Below are positions 26,547 through 35,880 of a stretch of DNA of 64,000 nucleotides, one piece after another. Source of the DNA: Pseudomonas sp. GV071 (lineage in GTDB: Bacteria; Pseudomonadota; Gammaproteobacteria; Pseudomonadales; Pseudomonadaceae); assembly GCF_003050835.1 (NCBI RefSeq), contig NZ_QAOJ01000006.1:186001-250000 (forward strand), read 5' to 3'. The notes under the pieces were generated by a model. It was not told the DNA's origin. It was given only the letters and a program-made list of their open reading frames with translations, and searched no databases. A program made the position numbers and the translations under genes. Every line of letters begins with the position of its first letter. Position 1 is the first letter of the stretch.

Positions 26547-27662
26547 TCAACCACCAATCAGCGCCAGGTAACGGTCGAGGGTTTCGCTGTAGTGGTCGGC
26601 GTACCACAGGTTGTTCATCGACACCTGTTTGCTCAGGTTGTCTGGCGCCGTCGGGTTGATGCGCTGCAATTCGGCGGACAGCAGGCTGTTCACCTTGGAG
26701 TCGACCGGGCCCATGTTGTAGACCTCCATCAGCCGCGCCTGCACTTCCGGGCGCAGGGCGTAGGCGATGAACTTCATCGCGTTGGCGGCGCCAGCGGGAT
26801 TGTTTTTCGGCACGAACCACACCGAAGGGGCGACGATGGCGTTGTCGAAGGTCCAGTCGATGGCACCGCCGGTGTCCTGCTTCACCAGCTCGGCGCGGGT
26901 GTGCCACATCTGCCCCATGCTCACTTCACCGTCACGCAACAGCTGCTGCGACTCGGCGCCGGTGGACCAGTGGGTTACCACGTGCGGCATCAGCTCTTCG
27001 ATCTTGCGCAGGGCGCGGTCGACATCCAGCGGGTACAGTTGGTCGGCCGGCACGCCGTCGGCCAGCAGTGCGCATTCGAGGTTGGCGCTCATCCATTTGT
27101 ACAGGGTGCGTTTGCCCGGGTACTTCTTCACGTCCCAGAAATCGGCCCAGCTTTTCGGCGGATTTTTGCCGAATTTCTTTGCGTCATAACCGATCACGTA
27201 GCTGTAGGTGTAGTTGGCCAGGCCGAACTCGTGGATGTCGCCGTAGCCGATCAGCGACTTGTCGACCACGCCGTAATCGATGGGCGCCAACACCCCCTCC
27301 TTGCCCAGGCGGTAGGAGGAGTACATCTCGCCGTCGCACACATCCCAACGCACCGCGCCGCTGTTCACCTGGGTTTTCACCGCGCCTTCGGTGGGGCCAC
27401 TGCCATCGACCATCAGCTTCAAACCGCTGGCGGCGTTGAAGCCGGAGAAGCTCTTTTCAAACGCCGGCACCGCATCGCCACCCCAGTTCGCCACCACCAG
27501 CGAACCGCCATCGGCGAAGGCGTGACGCAGCGGCCCCATGCCGGCGGCGGCCGCCATCAAGGCCATCAGTTGGGTGAAGCTGCGGCGGCTGAGGGTGCCG
27601 GCTTGCAGGCGCTGCTGGGCGATGTCTACGGCGTCGTCGATAAAGCGCTGTTGGTCTTTCAT
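26547..27662 (-). CDS. Periplasmic substrate-binding protein of the polyamine ABC importer, Tat-type signal
   Basis: A 371-residue binding protein of the spermidine/putrescine (PotD/F-like) group. The N terminus is unusual: about 25 polar residues, then SRRSFTQLMALMAAAAG, which matches the twin-arginine motif (S-R-R-x-F-x) and predicts Tat export with cleavage after HAFA. The mature protein starts SLVVANWGGDAVPAFEKSF, typical of the family. Substrate-pocket features cannot be read with certainty. It is 64 bases downstream of the ATPase gene and directly upstream of both permeases. Confidence 0.92.
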   Translation of the reverse strand: MKDQQRFIDDAVDIAQQRLQAGTLSRRSFTQLMALMAAAAGMGPLRHAFADGGSLVVANWGGDAVPAFEKSFSGFNAASGLKLMVDGSGPTEGAVKTQVNSGAVRWDVCDGEMYSSYRLGKEGVLAPIDYGVVDKSLIGYGDIHEFGLANYTYSYVIGYDAKKFGKNPPKSWADFWDVKKYPGKRTLYKWMSANLECALLADGVPADQLYPLDVDRALRKIEELMPHVVTHWSTGAESQQLLRDGEVSMGQMWHTRAELVKQDTGGAIDWTFDNAIVAPSVWFVPKNNPAGAANAMKFIAYALRPEVQARLMEVYNMGPVDSKVNSLLSAELQRINPTAPDNLSKQVSMNNLWYADHYSETLDRYLALIGG

Positions 27663-27726
27663 CCTAGATTCCCCTTCGAGAGTGGCGGCAGGTGATCGAG
27701 CTGTTGTTTTTAGGAATGCGGCTGTT

Positions 27727-28827
27727 TTAGTTGGAAATCAGATGGCCATGCTGCTCGGACCAGGCGCACCAATACGGCTGGCCTTTTTCCACGCTGCGCA
27801 GCAGCGGGTGGCTGACCGGAATGCGCAGTGCCATGGCCTGGGCATCGACGGTGCGCAAGTCGACGCTGACATGGGTACCCAGGTAAGTGAGGTGCTCCAT
27901 GTGCGCCACCACGCCATTGCCGATGCCGGCCTGGCTGAAGGGCTGCAGGTCGACATGCTCCGGGCGAATCGCCAGCCAGCTGCTGCTGCCGGCGACCGGC
28001 AGCGAGCGTTGGTCGGCCTGGCTGACGCGTAACGGGCGGCCCTGGTAGCTGCACACCACGCCATCGTCCTGGCGGCTGATGCTGTCGACGCCAAGCAGGT
28101 TGGTGTCGCCGAGAAAGTTGGCGACAAAACGGCTGGCTGGGCGCTCGTAAACCTCTTGCGGCGTACCCAGTTGTTCCAGGCGGCCGTGGTTGAACACCGC
28201 CACCCGGTCGGACAGCGCCAGGGCTTCTTCCTGGTCATGGGTGACGAACACAAAGGTGGTGCCGAATTCTTTGTGCATGCGCGCCAGTTCCACCTGCATT
28301 TCCTGACGCAGGCGACGGTCGAGGGCGGACAGCGGTTCATCGAGCAGCAGCAACGGCGGTTCGAATACCAGCGCACGGGCCAGGGCCACCCGCTGTTGCT
28401 GGCCGCCGGACAACTGCTGAATGCCGCGCTGGCCTTTGCCCTCCAGACCTACCCGTTCGAGCATGCGCCCGACACGCTCGGCGATCTGCGCCGGCGGTAC
28501 TTTGCGCACCTTGAGCGGGTAGGCAATGTTCTGCTCCACGGTCATGTGCGGGAACAGCGCATACCCCTGGAACACCACGCCGAAATTGCGCTGGTCGGCG
28601 GGCAGCCCGGTGATGTCCTGACCATTGCAGAGAATCTGCCCTTCGCTCGGCTGTTCGAAGCCGGCGAGCATCATCAAGGTGGTGCTTTTTCCCGAGCCGG
28701 AAGGGCCCAGCAGGGTGAGAAATTCGCCGCGCTTGATGTGCAGCGTCAGGTCGCTCAACGCACGGGTTTCGCCGTATTGCTTGCCCAGCTTCAGCAGGTC
28801 GACGAAATGCTCATGGGGAACCGACAT
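27727..28827 (-). CDS. ABC transporter ATPase (PotA-like)
   Basis: A 366-residue ATPase. Walker A GPSGSGKST is near residue 40, the signature QLSGGQQQRVALARAL near 138, Walker B LLLLDEPLSALD near 160, and the switch histidine in VFVTHDQEEA. The C-terminal TOBE-like region (about 280-360) is the regulatory extension of the PotA/MalK group. It is the first gene of the transport operon, divergent from a LysR gene with a palindrome between them, so induction by that regulator is expected. Confidence 0.94.
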   Translation of the reverse strand: MSVPHEHFVDLLKLGKQYGETRALSDLTLHIKRGEFLTLLGPSGSGKSTTLMMLAGFEQPSEGQILCNGQDITGLPADQRNFGVVFQGYALFPHMTVEQNIAYPLKVRKVPPAQIAERVGRMLERVGLEGKGQRGIQQLSGGQQQRVALARALVFEPPLLLLDEPLSALDRRLRQEMQVELARMHKEFGTTFVFVTHDQEEALALSDRVAVFNHGRLEQLGTPQEVYERPASRFVANFLGDTNLLGVDSISRQDDGVVCSYQGRPLRVSQADQRSLPVAGSSSWLAIRPEHVDLQPFSQAGIGNGVVAHMEHLTYLGTHVSVDLRTVDAQAMALRIPVSHPLLRSVEKGQPYWCAWSEQHGHLISN

Positions 28828-28927
28828 GGGAACTACCTCGTGTTCGATGGGCGCTTGGCGCCGTCTTGTGACCCTATCGTCACGGCAAATTTAATTGACA
28901 TCAAATGATTTGTTTTCTAGGTTTCGT

Positions 28928-28942
28928 GTGAATTCAATTCAC
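28928..28942. promoter_or_regulatory. Probable LysR operator
   Basis: GTGAATT-C-AATTCAC is a perfect inverted repeat with 7-base arms, 17 bases before the LysR start and 101 bases before the divergent ATPase start. It contains the T-N11-A pattern typical of LysR boxes (for example T at 28929 to A at 28941). The region is AT-rich compared with its surroundings. Confidence 0.65.
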
Positions 28943-28958
28943 ATAAAAATTACCCGCC

Positions 28959-29852
28959 ATGCACCTGAAAGCCACACGCCGCCTGCCTTCGCTGATCGCC
29001 TTGCGCGCTTTTGAAGCACTCGTCAGGCAAGGCAGCACGGGGGCTGCAGCGCTGGAGCTGCACGTCACCCACAGCGCCATCAGCCACCAGATCAAGAAGC
29101 TGGAAGAAGAATTGGAAGTAGCGCTGGTGGAACGCCACGGCAAGGGCGTGCACCTGACCTCGGCCGGGCGCAAGCTCAGCCAGTTGGTGAATGGTGCGTT
29201 CGAGCAATTGCGCGATATTCAGACCGCCCTGCCCACCGCCACCCCGGCCGGCAATTTGCGCATCGCCTGCGCGCCGGCGCTGCTCGCGCGCATCTCCGGC
29301 ATGCTCGATCGTTTTCTGCGTGACTACCCCGATGTGGCGTTGCATCTGCTCTCCATCGAACACGCCAATCAGGGCGTGGACATGGTGATTTCGTTCGGCG
29401 ACAGCGAAGTGGAAGGCCAGCGCATTGCCGCGCTTGGCGACATCCTCTACTTCCCGGTGTGCAGCCCGCGCCTGCTCAATGGCAGCGAGCCCTTGCGCAA
29501 ACCCCGCGACCTGGCGCGCCAGGTGCTGCTGCACGAAGACGATGGCCACGACTGGAGCCGCTACTTTCTCGCCGCCGGCATCCCCAGCCTGCAAGGCCGG
29601 CAGAACATCTACCTGCCCAACGCCTCGCTGACCATCGGCGCCGCAATTGCCGGGGCTGGCATCACCATCAGCGACCATATTCTGGCCGGCGAGCAACTGG
29701 CCCAAGGCACATTGATTCGCTTGTTCGATATCGAGTTTCCGGCGCCGCATCCCTACTTCATCATCATGCCGCCGCGCGGGGCCAACGAGCTGGCCAAGGC
29801 GTTTGCGGATTGGTTGGTAAGGGAGTTGGAGTTGATTGAGCGGGTGGGTTGA
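28959..29852 (+). CDS. LysR-family transcriptional regulator (GcvA-like)
   Basis: A 297-residue LysR regulator. The winged helix-turn-helix at residues 8-67 includes LRAFEALVRQGSTGAAALEL and HSAISHQIKKLEEELEVAL, the GcvA-type pattern. The C-terminal periplasmic-binding-like domain (about 90-290) binds an effector. It is divergent from the ABC importer operon and probably activates it in response to the imported compound. The start at 28959 fits the family length. REP elements follow its stop. Confidence 0.93.
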   Translation: MHLKATRRLPSLIALRAFEALVRQGSTGAAALELHVTHSAISHQIKKLEEELEVALVERHGKGVHLTSAGRKLSQLVNGAFEQLRDIQTALPTATPAGNLRIACAPALLARISGMLDRFLRDYPDVALHLLSIEHANQGVDMVISFGDSEVEGQRIAALGDILYFPVCSPRLLNGSEPLRKPRDLARQVLLHEDDGHDWSRYFLAAGIPSLQGRQNIYLPNASLTIGAAIAGAGITISDHILAGEQLAQGTLIRLFDIEFPAPHPYFIIMPPRGANELAKAFADWLVRELELIERVG

Positions 29853-29858
29853 AGAGAA

Positions 29859-29917
29859 TCGCGGCTAAAGCCGCTCCTACGGCCTGCACAATCCTGTAGG
29901 AGCGGCTTCAGCCGCGA
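29859..29917. repeat. Inverted REP pair
   Basis: TCGCGGCTAAAGCCGCTCC (from 29859) and GGAGCGGCTTCAGCCGCGA (to 29917) are two REP units facing each other across a 14-base spacer, in the convergent gap between the LysR and cupin genes. Confidence 0.88.
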
Positions 29918-29926
29918 AGCGATCTA

Positions 29927-30295
29927 TCACCCACGCAAAATCATAAAAACCTTGCGCACCTTGGTCAGGTTCTCCCACGTCCCCTTAAACCCCGCCGCCA
30001 CCACAAACGTATCCCCGGCATTGAACTCGCGGCTGACCCCCTCGCTATCGGTCAAGCGCACCTGGCCTTCGAGCAGGTGGCAGAGTTCGTCGTAGTCACA
30101 CTCGCAGCGTTCCAGGTGCGGTGGCGCTTCCCAGATGCCGGCGGTGGCCTTTTTATCGGGCTCCACAAAGTGCCGCCAGCTGCGGGCGGTATAGGGGGTG
30201 TCGACGGCCTGCGGGTCGTTGGTTTCGAACTCCACCGGGGCCAGTTGCGGGTTGGCAAAATCAATAACGTGTTGCGGGGTCATGGTCGTGTCCAT
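29927..30295 (-). CDS. Small cupin-domain protein
   Basis: A 122-residue single-domain cupin of the ureidoglycine-aminohydrolase-like (EutQ/DUF861) pattern. WEAPPHLERCECDYDELCHLL carries the first cupin motif and GDTFVVAAGFKGTWENL the second. Metal-binding residues are only partly canonical. The start is ATG 30295, with ATG 30283 as an alternative. It follows the FAD oxidoreductase gene by 12 bases and is likely co-transcribed. Its role could be to handle an unstable product of the oxidation or to bind the effector, but this is inference. Confidence 0.82.
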   Translation of the reverse strand: MDTTMTPQHVIDFANPQLAPVEFETNDPQAVDTPYTARSWRHFVEPDKKATAGIWEAPPHLERCECDYDELCHLLEGQVRLTDSEGVSREFNAGDTFVVAAGFKGTWENLTKVRKVFMILRG

Positions 30296-30307
30296 TGGGC
30301 GTAGAAG

Positions 30308-31705
30308 TCAGGAATCGAAGCCAATGCCCAGAGCATCGAAGCCCTTGAGCAGCAGGCTGCGTTGGCCAGTGCGGTCTTCCTCGGCGAGCGCGCGCTGCGC
30401 CAGGCTGATGCCGGCATAACGCAGCGGCTCTGGCGGAAAGGGAAACGGCGCGGTGGAGGTCATCGCCAACTGGGTGCGCTCGCTGCTGATGCCTTCGAGC
30501 AGATCGAGCAGGGACAGGGCGGCAAAACGGCTGGCCGACACGCCCTGCCCGGTAAAACCCAAGGCATAGGCGACCTGGCCATTGGCGGCGGTGCCGGTGA
30601 ACATCGTGGTGCGCGCCGAGGTGTCGATGATGCCGCCCCAGGCGTGGCTGAACGGCACCTCGGCCAGGGCCGGGAAGGTCGCCTGGAATTGTTCGGCCAG
30701 GCGCAGAAAACTTTGCGGGCGCTGGGTCAGCGCTTCGTCGCGCTGGCTGCCGTAGTGGTAGATGGCGTCGTAGCCGCCCCAGAGCATGCGGTTGTCGGCG
30801 GTTTTGCGCAGGTAGTGGAACTGGTTGCCGCTATCGGCAATGCCGTAGCGTTCGCGCCAGCCGATGGCGGCCAGTTGTGCGTCGCTCAGCGGTTCGGTGA
30901 CCAACGCATAGTCATAGATCGGCACCACCGCCGATTTCAATTTGCCCAGAAGCGGCGGAGCAATGTTGGTGGCCAATGCCACTTTGCCGGTTCTCACCGT
31001 GCCCAGGCCGGTGCTGAGCAATTGTTGATTGCCGTCTTGGCGCACGCCGGTCACCGGTGAATGCTCGAACAGCTGCACGCCCTGCTCCAGGCACACACGG
31101 CGCAGTTCGCCGACCATTTTCACGGGGTTGAGCAAGGCGTAATTGGGCTCGAACACTCCGGCCACATAGGCGGGCGAATCCAGGCGGGCCTTGAGTGCGT
31201 CGCCCTGGAGAAACTCGCAGTCGATGCCAAAGCGCTGGTAGTTGCGCTGCATGGCGTGCAAACCATCCACCTGCCAGGGCTGGCTGGCGACGTTGAGTTT
31301 GCCGGCCAGTTCGAACTCCACCTGCAGGCCGAACTGCTGCAAATCCTCGGAGAAGGCACTGAGGTTGTCGCGGCCCAAGCGTATAAGTTGCTCGGCCTCG
31401 TTCGGCCAGCGGCGCAGCGCATTGCCCACCCCGTGGGAAATGCTCGGCGCGCAGAAACCACCATTGCGCCCGCTGGCTTCGCTGCCGCACTGCCCGGCTT
31501 CGAGCACCACGATGCTGGCCTGCGGCCAACGTTGGCGGGCGAGCAAGGCGGTCCACAAACCGACGAAGCCGCCACCGACAATCGCCAGGTCGGCACTGAT
31601 GTCCGCCGCCAGCCGCGGCGCCGGGTCGACGCTGGTGCGGGTCTCCAGCCAATAGGGATAAGGCCGGGCCGCAGACAACGCCTGCTGAGGAGAAATGGCT
31701 GGCAT
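30308..31705 (-). CDS. FAD-dependent amine oxidoreductase (DAO family, PuuB-like)
   Basis: A 465-residue flavoprotein of the D-amino-acid-oxidase/glycine oxidase family. The start at 31705 (MPAISPQQAL) follows GGAG. The dinucleotide-binding DLAIVGGGFVGLWTALLA is near residue 33 and SGRNGGFCAP near 85, the latter typical of gamma-glutamylputrescine oxidase PuuB and related amine oxidases. The C-terminal part has WGGIIDTSARTTMF and YALGFTGQGVSAS. It should oxidise a primary or secondary amine to an imine and aldehyde. It is divergent from the NTF2-AraC regulator, near the aldehyde dehydrogenase and polyamine importer, so it probably supplies the aldehyde that the dehydrogenase oxidises. Confidence 0.9.
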   Translation of the reverse strand: MPAISPQQALSAARPYPYWLETRTSVDPAPRLAADISADLAIVGGGFVGLWTALLARQRWPQASIVVLEAGQCGSEASGRNGGFCAPSISHGVGNALRRWPNEAEQLIRLGRDNLSAFSEDLQQFGLQVEFELAGKLNVASQPWQVDGLHAMQRNYQRFGIDCEFLQGDALKARLDSPAYVAGVFEPNYALLNPVKMVGELRRVCLEQGVQLFEHSPVTGVRQDGNQQLLSTGLGTVRTGKVALATNIAPPLLGKLKSAVVPIYDYALVTEPLSDAQLAAIGWRERYGIADSGNQFHYLRKTADNRMLWGGYDAIYHYGSQRDEALTQRPQSFLRLAEQFQATFPALAEVPFSHAWGGIIDTSARTTMFTGTAANGQVAYALGFTGQGVSASRFAALSLLDLLEGISSERTQLAMTSTAPFPFPPEPLRYAGISLAQRALAEEDRTGQRSLLLKGFDALGIGFDS

Positions 31706-31881
31706 GCACAGGTGCTCCGTAACGAAGGGATGGGCATGTTCTAAAGGAAAGCGCGGTGGGTTTACGAGGGCGTGCGCCTTGCAGCGGGCACGCGCGGAAA
31801 TCTGCCGGTTCTGGAATACTGCCTGGCGCGCGGTGCTCGGCAACGCGCCGCGCCACCTGAATTCGTGTGCTGGAGCCTGTT

Positions 31882-32715
31882 GTGAAAGTCCCTGATTTGC
31901 CCACCTCGCCCACCTTCCACGCCGACCCCGCCGGGACCACCACCCATGCCGTGATCCTCGCCTACCACCAGGCCTGGAAGCAGCGTGACCTGGATGCCCT
32001 GATGGCCCTCTACGACCCGTCCATCGACTACCACGACCTGCTGCAAAACCGCCGCATCAGCCACGCGCAACTGCGCGACTACCTGGCGGCGAGCATGCCC
32101 GTCGGCGCCGAAGAATTGCAGACCTACACCGAACGTTTGCTGATTGATGGCGACACCGCCGTGCTGCAATACCAGGTCACCCTCAAGGGCAGCGATGGCC
32201 TGGTGTCGCTGAATGCCATCGAAGCCTTGTCGGTGCGCAACGGGCTGATCTTCAAGGTCAACGAATACGCGGTACTGGTCAGCAACGCCACGCAGAAACC
32301 CGCCGCCCGCGAACGCGCCGACACGGTCAGCCGCCTGGGTTTGTCCGCGCGCCAGGTGGGCGCCCTGGCCAACGACCTGCAGCAGTATTTCCAGCAGAGC
32401 AAGGCCTACCTCAACCCGGCGTTGGACCTGCCGCAAGTAGCCGCCGCCACCGGCTACACGCGCAACCAAATCTCGTTTTTCCTCAACCAGGTACGCGGCC
32501 AGAGCTTCTACAGTTTTCTCAATCAACTGCGCCTGGCCGAGGTACTCGAACGCATACAAGCCGATGCCGCACCGGCGCGCATCGACGAGCTGGCCCAAGC
32601 TGCCGGCTTCAACTCGCTGTCGACCTTCTACCGCTGTTTCAAGCAACACACCGGGCTGTCGCCCAAGCTGTACCTGCAGCAAGCCCATCGCAGCGGACCC
32701 GCTGCAACGCCATAG
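31882..32715 (+). CDS. Fusion regulator: NTF2/SnoaL-like domain plus AraC helix-turn-helix
   Basis: A 277-residue regulator with an uncommon layout. Residues about 15-130 form an NTF2-like (SnoaL) ligand-binding barrel (YHQAWKQRDLDALMALYDPS is its typical first helix). Residues about 175-270 form an AraC-type double helix-turn-helix (LPQVAAATGYTRNQISFFLN and IDELAQAAGFNSLSTFYRCF). The start GTG 31882 is chosen because GGAG lies seven bases ahead. NTF2-like domains bind small hydrophobic or polar ligands, so it may sense the catabolic substrate. It lies between the FAD oxidoreductase (divergent) and the aldehyde dehydrogenase (co-directional), and likely controls both. Confidence 0.87.
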   Translation: MKVPDLPTSPTFHADPAGTTTHAVILAYHQAWKQRDLDALMALYDPSIDYHDLLQNRRISHAQLRDYLAASMPVGAEELQTYTERLLIDGDTAVLQYQVTLKGSDGLVSLNAIEALSVRNGLIFKVNEYAVLVSNATQKPAARERADTVSRLGLSARQVGALANDLQQYFQQSKAYLNPALDLPQVAAATGYTRNQISFFLNQVRGQSFYSFLNQLRLAEVLERIQADAAPARIDELAQAAGFNSLSTFYRCFKQHTGLSPKLYLQQAHRSGPAATP

Positions 32716-32787
32716 CAACAAGCGCCCTCTTCATCGCCACCGCAGCCGACGCTAGGCTCGGTGCTTTTGGCGCCCGTGGACGGAGAA

Positions 32788-34269
32788 ATGGCAATGCGCG
32801 AACACCTGTATATCGATGGCCAATGGCTGCCCGCCAGCAGCGGCGAACGGTTTGCCGTGTACAACCCGGCGACCGAAGCGCTGCTGCACCAGGTCGCCGC
32901 AGGCGATGCCCGGGACATCGACAAAGCAGTCGCTGCTGCCCGACGTGCCTTCGATCAAGGCCCCTGGCCGACCCTCAGCGGCGCCGAGCGCGCGAGCTAC
33001 CTACGGGCCATGGCGGCCTACCTGGAAAGCCGCAAAGAACAGCTGATCCACCTTGAAGTGCTCGACAACGGCAAGCCGCTGGCCGAGGCGCAGTGGGACG
33101 TCGCCGACGCCATCGGCTGCTTCGAGTTCTATGCCCAGATGGCCGAAACCCTGAGCAGCGAAGGCCAGCCCCTGGCCCTGCCGGACGAGCGTTTTCGCTG
33201 CCATACCGTGCGCGAACCGATCGGCGTCGCCGGGCTGGTCACGCCGTGGAATTACCCGCTGCTGATGGCCGCCTGGAAAGTCGCCCCGGCCTTGGCCGCC
33301 GGCTGCACCGCGGTGTTAAAACCCTCGGAAATCACCCCGCTGAGCGCCCTCGAACTGGCCGCTGCCGCCGAAGCTGCCGGCCTGCCCAATGGCGTGCTCA
33401 ACGTGGTCACTGGCCTGGGCCCCGACTGCGGTGCGCCCTTGAGCGCCCACCCCGGCGTGGACAAACTGGCCTTCACCGGCAGCGTGCCCACCGGCCGGCG
33501 CATCATGCAGGCCGCCGCCCAGGACCTGAAAAACATCAGCCTGGAGCTGGGCGGCAAATCGGCGTTTATCGTCTTCGATGACAGTGACCTCGATGCCGCC
33601 GTGGAGTGGGTGCTGATGGGCATCTTCTTCAACCAGGGCCAAGTGTGCTCCGCCACCTCGCGCCTGTTGGTGCAAGAAGGCCTCTACCCACAATTGATCG
33701 AGCGCCTGGTGGCCCAGGCCAAACAGATACCCATCGGCGACGGCCTGGCCGACGGCACCCTGCTCGGCCCGCTGGTTAGCGCCGGTCAATACCACAAAGT
33801 GCTCGAGGCCATCGCCCAGGCCCAACGTGACGGCGCCACCCTGCTGTGCGGCGGCCAGCGCCCGACGCACCTGGACGCAGGCTGGTTCGTTGAACCGACG
33901 ATTTTCACCGACGTGCCCGCCGACAGCGCCCTGTGGTGCGAAGAAATCTTCGGCCCGGTACTGGCCGTGCGCACCTTCCACGACGAAGCTGACGCCATCG
34001 CCCAAGCCAACCACAGCCACTACGGCCTGGCCGCTGCGGTGATGTCCGCCGACACCGCCCGCTGCCAACGTGTGGCCCGCGCGCTGCGGGTCGGCATCGT
34101 CTGGATCAACTGCTCACAACCCACCTTCGTCCAGGCCCCTTGGGGCGGCTACAAACAAAGCGGCATCGGCCGCGAACTGGGCGAATGGGGGTTCAGCAAC
34201 TACCTGGAAACCAAGCAGATCACCGAATACACCAGCACTGAGGCGTGGGGGTGGTACGTGCGCGGGTGA
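32788..34269 (+). CDS. NAD(P)-dependent aldehyde dehydrogenase (betaine-/aminoaldehyde type)
   Basis: A 493-residue ALDH. The start is ATG 32788, after GGAG. Conserved residues are visible: PWNYPLL (catalytic Asn region, near residue 152), [12 protein letters not shown] (NAD loop), LELGGKSAF (general-base Glu), QVCSATSRL (nucleophile Cys) and [10 protein letters not shown]. The pattern resembles betaine aldehyde and aminoaldehyde dehydrogenases, including the [14 protein letters not shown] end. It likely oxidises the aldehyde made by the amine oxidoreductase nearby. The exact substrate is uncertain. Confidence 0.93.
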   Translation: MAMREHLYIDGQWLPASSGERFAVYNPATEALLHQVAAGDARDIDKAVAAARRAFDQGPWPTLSGAERASYLRAMAAYLESRKEQLIHLEVLDNGKPLAEAQWDVADAIGCFEFYAQMAETLSSEGQPLALPDERFRCHTVREPIGVAGLVTPWNYPLLMAAWKVAPALAAGCTAVLKPSEITPLSALELAAAAEAAGLPNGVLNVVTGLGPDCGAPLSAHPGVDKLAFTGSVPTGRRIMQAAAQDLKNISLELGGKSAFIVFDDSDLDAAVEWVLMGIFFNQGQVCSATSRLLVQEGLYPQLIERLVAQAKQIPIGDGLADGTLLGPLVSAGQYHKVLEAIAQAQRDGATLLCGGQRPTHLDAGWFVEPTIFTDVPADSALWCEEIFGPVLAVRTFHDEADAIAQANHSHYGLAAAVMSADTARCQRVARALRVGIVWINCSQPTFVQAPWGGYKQSGIGRELGEWGFSNYLETKQITEYTSTEAWGWYVRG

Positions 34270-34280
34270 CGGCCGGCGCC

Positions 34281-35093
34281 TCAACCCGCCGCCAACTCCC
34301 GGCAAATTTTCGGCGCCGCGTCATACAAGCAAGAGTAGTGGGAAAGCCCTGCGCCTCGGTGAACACCGCTGGCGCCGGGTAACCTGGCGGCAAGGGAGTC
34401 GGCCATGCCGATGGGCGACCAGTTGTCGTCGCTGCCATGCCACAGGTGAACGCTGGTTTCGCTGCTGAAAACAGCGGGTGACCAGGGTGCAAGAAACAGC
34501 TGGATGTCTCGGCAATAACCGTTGACGCCGCTGCTGAAACTCTCCGCCAGCACACCCTCGATAAACTGCTGAAACGGCTGCTGACCTGCCAACTCCTGGT
34601 CCTGCCCTTGTGCGCTGGCGAACAACATGCGCCTCAAGGTCGGGGCAAAACGCGGAGCCAGAAAGGCTTGCCAGCGGGCCAGCAGTTTGAACAGCCAGGG
34701 CTGACGCTGCGCGAGGGTGAACACAGCTTTGCCGGCCATGGCGTCGAGAAAGTTGCCGTGCTCAAGCGGCGCCACTGCCGCAACCAAGTGGATGTTTTTC
34801 ACCCGGCCAGGCAGGCGACAGGCCGTCTCCAGAGCAACATGAGTGCCAATGGAAAAGCCGATGAAATCGACGCTGGCGCCGGCCACTTTCTCGTCAATAG
34901 CGGCGGCCAACTGCCGGTAGTAGGCGTCGCCGTCCAGGTCGGCGGCAACGGCAAAGCGCTCGAAGCACAGCACGCGCAAACCCTGTTGTTGGGCGAATTC
35001 GTCGAGCACGGCGGCTTCACTGGGGGCGCCCGGCACACCGTGGAAATACACCACGGGTTTGCCGGTAGCACGGCCGTATTCAGTGCAGCGCAT
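34281..35093 (-). CDS. Alpha/beta hydrolase
   Basis: A 270-residue alpha/beta hydrolase. It opens with VVYFHGVPGAPSEA (oxyanion region), the nucleophile elbow is GFSIGTH (Ser near residue 99), the acid lies in WHGSDDNWSP and the His in AGLSHYS. It is convergent with the aldehyde dehydrogenase gene, 11 bases apart, and 29 bases upstream of a lipoprotein gene in the same direction. No substrate can be read. A signal peptide is absent. Confidence 0.88.
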   Translation of the reverse strand: MRCTEYGRATGKPVVYFHGVPGAPSEAAVLDEFAQQQGLRVLCFERFAVAADLDGDAYYRQLAAAIDEKVAGASVDFIGFSIGTHVALETACRLPGRVKNIHLVAAVAPLEHGNFLDAMAGKAVFTLAQRQPWLFKLLARWQAFLAPRFAPTLRRMLFASAQGQDQELAGQQPFQQFIEGVLAESFSSGVNGYCRDIQLFLAPWSPAVFSSETSVHLWHGSDDNWSPIGMADSLAARLPGASGVHRGAGLSHYSCLYDAAPKICRELAAG

Positions 35094-35122
35094 GGCGACT
35101 CTCCAACCTGGGGCGGTGGCTT

Positions 35123-35644
35123 CTACTTGACGAACTTATGGCAGGTAATGCCGGTGTCGATGCGCATCTTTTCAATCGGCTCGATGCTCTGCTGCTCGCC
35201 GAGGGTTTTGATCGCGCCCAGGCCGCAGTAGGTTTGGTCACTGGTAAAGATCGGCAGAATGCCCGTTTTGGGTTGCGTCCAGGAGCCGGTCTTCAAGGTG
35301 TAGGTCGCGCCCGCTTCGGGTGTCACGGCAAAGAACATCCGGCAGGCGCCACCGAATACTTCACGGCGGTAGTCGACGATCAGCGGTTTGCCTACCGCCA
35401 CTTGCGCCTGGACGAAACCGTCCTTGGCCGGCAATGGCGTGTAGCCGGCGTAACAGCCGGCCGGGTTGAGGTTCATGATTTTCAGATCGGTGACGCCATC
35501 GTCCAGCACCCGTACTGTCGCCGACGGTTCATCGGCGCGGGGGAATACGTACTGGTCGCCCATCGTCAGCGACGTGCATCCCGAAAGGCCCAAGGCCGCC
35601 ACTAACACCGCACCTGCACACACCCGTTTGTCCATGCTGACCAT
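35123..35644 (-). CDS. Putative lipoprotein
   Basis: A 173-residue exported protein with a clean lipobox (VAALGLSGC, Cys near residue 23), so it is a lipoprotein anchored in the outer or inner membrane. The mature part is beta-rich and contains several cysteines (GCYAGY, GACRMFFAVTP, TYCGLG, TCHKF), which may form disulfides. I do not recognise a family; length and pattern match small Pseudomonas lipoproteins of unknown function. ATG 35644 is used; ATG 35635 is equally possible. Confidence 0.8.
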   Translation of the reverse strand: MVSMDKRVCAGAVLVAALGLSGCTSLTMGDQYVFPRADEPSATVRVLDDGVTDLKIMNLNPAGCYAGYTPLPAKDGFVQAQVAVGKPLIVDYRREVFGGACRMFFAVTPEAGATYTLKTGSWTQPKTGILPIFTSDQTYCGLGAIKTLGEQQSIEPIEKMRIDTGITCHKFVK

Positions 35645-35880
35645 CTACTGCTCCCTGCTTACTCGGTGATTGAACGTGGGGCGCGATGATACGGGATGAG
35701 TGTGTGGGCACGCCGATAAAACCGTCGCAAAGGCCGACAGCGTCTGCGCCGGTCGGCCATATGGCGCCGTGCAGTTCATCGGCAATCTCTTGATAACAAA
35801 GGTTTTTGCGCAGCTAGTAGTGCCGCCTTCGGCCAGTTGCTGTGTAAAATCCGGCGCCCGTTACTGTAGGAGACAATACG

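Noticed and set aside
24858..26659. Two long plus-strand frames over the ABC permeases
   Set aside because: Gln- and His-rich shadows of hydrophobic permease genes; no start signals.
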